Assembly: GCA_017591395.1 (NCBI GenBank)
Contig: WEDG01003472.1
Span: 91,001-155,000, forward strand
Length of the DNA: 64,000 bases
Source of the DNA: Schistocephalus solidus
Lineage: Eukaryota > Platyhelminthes > Cestoda > Diphyllobothriidea > Diphyllobothriidae
Direction: 5' to 3'
Part shown: positions 60,580-64,000 of the stretch, piece by piece
How the letters are laid out: every line of letters starts with the position of its first letter
Position numbering within the stretch: position 1 is the stretch's first letter
Notes under the pieces: model-generated
The model's input: only the letters and a program-made list of their open reading frames with translations
Database searches by the model: none
Told to the model about the DNA's origin: nothing
Program-made: the position numbers and the translations under genes

Positions 60580-60960
60580 TGCCAAGTGACGAGATCGAAG
60601 GATCCACGACGCTGGCAGGAAGACTGGATTGTTAACCGAACCTGTCGCAGTGGTGGACAAAAAAATAGGTCGAATAAACTGGCAGATTACTTTAGACGCG
60701 AATAGTTGAGCATGCAGCAGGATTGGGGAGAAGGAGGCGGACGAGTGACCTTGTCACGCAAAGCGTGGCTCATTGGACGGAACAATGAAACACCTTTAAG
60801 TTTAATGTGACTGAGACTGTCGCAGGAATTGACAAGCGCGTGAGTCGCAAGTTGCTTAAACAAAGGTTCTCCGGCCCTCAGTCTATTAACAAACGCAATG
60901 ATCTCTCGGCTCCATATAACAGGCTAAGATCTTAACTCAGCGCGGTAATTTGTCATATGG
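60580..60960 (+). pseudogene. PLE C-terminal coding relic
   Basis: Broken frames carry, in order, EHAAGLGRRRRTSDLVTQ, an FKFNVTETVAGIDKRVSRKLL block and SGPQSINKRNDLSAPYNRL. This is the typical C-terminal end of PLE GIY-YIG proteins. It is frameshifted and truncated at 5'. About 250 bp later comes the PLE-type hammerhead motif at 61206. Confidence 0.75.
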
Positions 60961-61205
60961 AAAGTGAATGAGCCAGCAAAAGGTACCGAACAAGTGCACC
61001 TCAATGTCTCGCCAAAAAATTACAATGGCAGTAAGAATACGGCAAATATTGACTCGGGTGCCGACCAGTAATCACTCTTCGGATTAAATACAGCACTCAG
61101 CTATGAATATGGACACTTTTGATTAAAGTAAGCACGTGTGCACGTGGCAACTGATTCCTATCAACCCTGCACTTCTCATTCCTCCAGTATCCTCATCTGC
61201 AACGA

Positions 61206-61245
61206 GTTCTGATGATTGGTTCGAAGAAGAATTTGAAACGTCAGG
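61206..61245 (+). ncRNA. hammerhead-like motif at PLE 3' end
   Basis: CTGATGA (61209-61215), a GGTTCG-containing stem II region, GAAA (61235-61238), CGT, C (61242), AGG (61243-61245). GUC triplet and ACGU palindrome as at 18269 and 18340. Stem I pairing is poor here, so this copy is probably decayed. Confidence 0.5.
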
Positions 61246-61324
61246 AAGATTAACATCTTGTTCTAGTTACCGCATGTTCTGAGCTGGTATCATAAAGCCA
61301 ACGCTGCTTCCTAACCGTATTCGG

Positions 61325-61435
61325 CCGAGATTGGGTCAATTTCTGGCTGCACCACCCGAGGCTCGAACCAGTGAGTCCAACGCTCTAATCATTGAGACTC
61401 TAGCTCGTTGTCTTGTCGGTTTTGATCGGGAATAT
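61325..61435 (-). mobile_element. HHR-SINE head with deleted ribozyme
   Basis: The minus strand shows a tRNA-like head (CAATGATTAGAGCG; B box GGTTCGAGCC). The tail jumps directly to a short AGAAATTG remnant, so the ribozyme is deleted. Confidence 0.6.
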
Positions 61436-62015
61436 TAACATTTGTAAATGGAAACTCAAATATCGGTTATGGCACTCACCCTTCCCATTCAGCTGAGATC
61501 CTTGGTCTGACCGAGTCTGTAAAGAAATCGCTCTTTCCACCTTTATTGGTAGGAAACATTGCAGCTGATCATCATGTGAGGAAGGCAGATCGTCGAAAAC
61601 ATAGAGATTGGTGAGATCCTGCATGTTGGTAGATGAAACAAGGACTGGTACAATCTGAAACAAGTTCCTGCTAGTTTAATTAATATCCATGCCGTTAAGA
61701 ATGGTGAATCAATTAGTATTTATATACTGCTGACTGGCTTCTGGTGGATCTCAGTCCGAATACCTATGCAAACTTTTCAGACCGGTTCTGGAGGTTTGTA
61801 TCGAAGATGTTTGTCCAAGTTCCCAAACGAACGCGAAATCTGGAAGGTTCATGAGGTATAAACTCATCAAATACATGCGTGATATTTGAGCTTCCTAATT
61901 TTTTCCTTTTTAGAGAAAGGTCATAATCGTTTTTACTCGCTTCACGAATTGTGCTGCCTACGGTAATGACAACGTACCCGGTGTTAGGTATAACTGGCTG
62001 AGGGCTACTATATAT
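61436..62015. other. non-coding, nothing recognised
   Basis: A minus-strand frame at 61400-61663 has no recognisable domain. Confidence 0.4.
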
Positions 62016-62019
62016 GTGT

Positions 62020-62150
62020 ATAAAATCTATATTCTACTCCTAGTACTACTTGTTCGTAGAATGAATTTTACGTGGTGATTAAAAGTAGTAAATTGTTTTT
62101 GATTCAAATGTCCATTCAAATTTAGATTCGGACCGTAAAAAGCATTTCGT
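62020..62150 (+). repeat. diverged relic of the 354-bp satellite (non-ribozyme part)
   Basis: AGTACTACTTGTTCGTAGAATG, TTACGTGGTGATT, TTGATTCAAATGTCCATTC, and GGACCGTAAAAAGCAT align with the part of the satellite unit after the ribozyme. The ribozyme portion itself is absent. Confidence 0.7.
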
Positions 62151-64000
62151 GGCCACTTAACTCCACGTATACCCACCTGCAGCGACAGAAAATGGCAGGT
62201 GGCTAGGCACTGATGATGGCCCCGAAGGGGTCCATCTGCGTTGTGTACGAGCCCATATTTGTCTTTCTGGTGCCAGCTGGTAGTCATGGTTATGATTGGC
62301 TGAACGAAGGTAAAGGCGTACCAAATAGGTTCATATAAGTATACCTCACACACTATGTTGTCTCTCCTTCCCCTGTTCTATATATACAGACTTTAAACTT
62401 AGATTACTGGCTCCGCAAGAGCAACAAGAATCCAAAGGTCCTTCCCAGGTCCCCGCAGTGACCGCGACCTAACTCATGCAAATTCGTATTGAAATTTGAG
62501 TAAGTAGTTTAGCGTACATTGGGTTTAGTTTGTTTGATTCGTTGAATGGATTTAAGGCTCCAAAAGCGTTCTATTCAAGAACACAAACAGGCAGGATTTT
62601 GACGAAATTTGAGGTTTTCAAATAGCCTAGAACCAAAATTATATTTTTTGTGCGTTTTGCTACGAAGGAACTTTAGTATAAGCAAGAAAAGTTTGAAATA
62701 TCTTCTGGAACAGGAAAATCTGATCTAAAGTAAGTGGAAATTAGGTGAAGGCAGGGAAACAAGGAATGAATTCATCTTAAAAAATTATATTTCGGAAATT
62801 TCTGATAGTTTTGCGAAAAAAAAACGCAGAAATAAACTTGTTTGCCACCATGTTATTTTATTGCACCGAGAATTGGGAACGCAAAGAAAATACATGTATA
62901 GTAATGTGGAGGTGGATGTCAAAAAAATTTTACATTTGAAGCATGTGGTAAGATAACCTTTTATATAGTAATTTCCGTTAATGCAGAAGTTAGAAACGGA
63001 GCGAGCGAAAGATTAGCATTTCTCGCAAAACCTTCGCATGTAGTCGGCCACTCTGTTGTGCGGCCCATTAAAATAAAAAAAAACTTAGAAAGAAACGACA
63101 GATAAGTTCTTTCCTTTTCAGCAGAGGAATTATCATTACTTTTCAGGTAAGTCGAAATACTTGTTAAACTTCCTAATTTTAACGTTATAATTAACCTTGG
63201 AAATATGAAAAGTACACAGATATTCATCATAAAATCATCTAACTAAAGCGTTTTTTAAAGAGGTGGTATATTATAGAGGGATTTTTGGTTGACCTTAAGC
63301 ACATGAAATTCTAACTTTTCTCGTGGGCTTCCAATGTTCTCTGAAATGAGTTTTTATGTTTGGGCGAGTCAACAAATACGACCCAAACGGCCATCTGCGT
63401 TAGAAAGAATATCCCAAAACTCACTACTTAAGTAAAAGATTTCCAGGAAAATCGTATTTTTCAGATTTGATTAACACAGAGAACAGAATAACTTCATAAA
63501 AAATCGCTTGAAAACAATTAAAGTCATGAAGTATTCATCGGAATATTCGAGATGACGTGAAACTCATTTTAATCAACTACAATAAATACCGATAAAGAAA
63601 TTTGCGGAAATGAAGGTCACCTTAATCTATGTAAGGGATTTCACATGATAATTCTATTTAAATTTATAAGTCCCAATAAGAACAAATTTTCAGGTTTTCA
63701 GAATTTGCAGTTTTTCTAATAGGTGGTATTTCTAAGTAAAGTCATATTTTTTTCATATTGCCTTTAAGTTTTAAATTCATTTAAGCTTGTTCCTTATTCT
63801 TTTCAAACATTCATGCATTCGTTGTACTGATTTGCAAGTAATTAGCAACCATTTGTAAATTTCCTCTTTTTGCATGAGATAGGTCAAAGGACGTACGCCG
63901 AGCATGTCCAGAGTCCATGTGGGTAGTATACCATATTTTAAGTGGGTGAGACATTCCTACTTCGTGTCCTTCTTAGGTGGCCATACAAGTCATCCTTACG
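62151..64000. other. A+T-rich non-coding, nothing recognised
   Basis: 63040-63125 resembles 30530-30640. No gene, RNA or satellite is supported. Confidence 0.4.

Noticed and set aside
62205..62240. CTGATGA followed by a GGCCCC/GGGG hairpin, resembling a hammerhead
   Set aside because: There is no GAAA after the hairpin and no matching stem I, so the core is incomplete.

Overview
The window looks like repeat-dense nuclear DNA of a metazoan. A flatworm, and within that a tapeworm of diphyllobothriidean type, is my best guess. This is an inference from the mix of Penelope-like elements, jockey/CR1-like LINE fragments, tRNA-derived SINEs and hammerhead-bearing satellites, not from a marker gene. 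There is no prokaryotic gene organisation. Only one stretch looks like a host protein-coding exon (27776-28244, minus). Most other long reading frames are chance or low-complexity frames, or transposon remains.

Layout. 1-7.3 kb: a 2.13-kb segment present twice in direct orientation (189-2318 and 4764-6891), separated by a short satellite piece, a LINE reverse-transcriptase fragment and a (TA)n inverted repeat. 7.3-12.34 kb: tandem array of about 14 copies of a ~354-bp satellite. 12.4-24.6 kb: SINE copies joined to (TA)n tracts, dispersed repeats, relic satellite units and a (CTC)n/(CAT)n compound microsatellite. 27.8-28.2 kb: the candidate host exon. 29.65-30.29 kb: a second satellite, 233 bp per unit. 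35-38 kb: a second SINE family, a decayed Penelope-like relic and an inverted SINE pair. 43.5-47.1 kb: a foldback element whose right arm is split by a Penelope-like element (PLE) with identical 190-bp terminal repeats. 48-61 kb: more SINEs, three more PLE remnants, LINE pieces, telomere-like degenerate repeats and tandem SINE-B copies. 62-64 kb: one decayed satellite unit, then A+T-rich DNA with nothing I recognise.

The main result is that several apparently unrelated repeat families carry type I hammerhead ribozyme (HHR) motifs, found by eye as a CUGANGA core, a stem II hairpin, GAAA, a short stem III, an NUH cleavage site and complementary stem I flanks. They are (1) the 354-bp satellite, (2) the 233-bp satellite, (3) the conserved core of the most abundant SINE, on both strands, (4) both terminal repeats of the PLE at 44-47 kb, and (5) the 3' ends of other PLE remnants. 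In all but one of these families stem III is a short self-complementary sequence, the form expected of HHRs that work as dimers in tandem RNA. HHRs are already known from PLE terminal repeats, the schistosome Sm-alpha SINE-like repeat and metazoan retrozymes. What may be new is the range of families and their density in 64 kb. No folding, database search or activity test was run.
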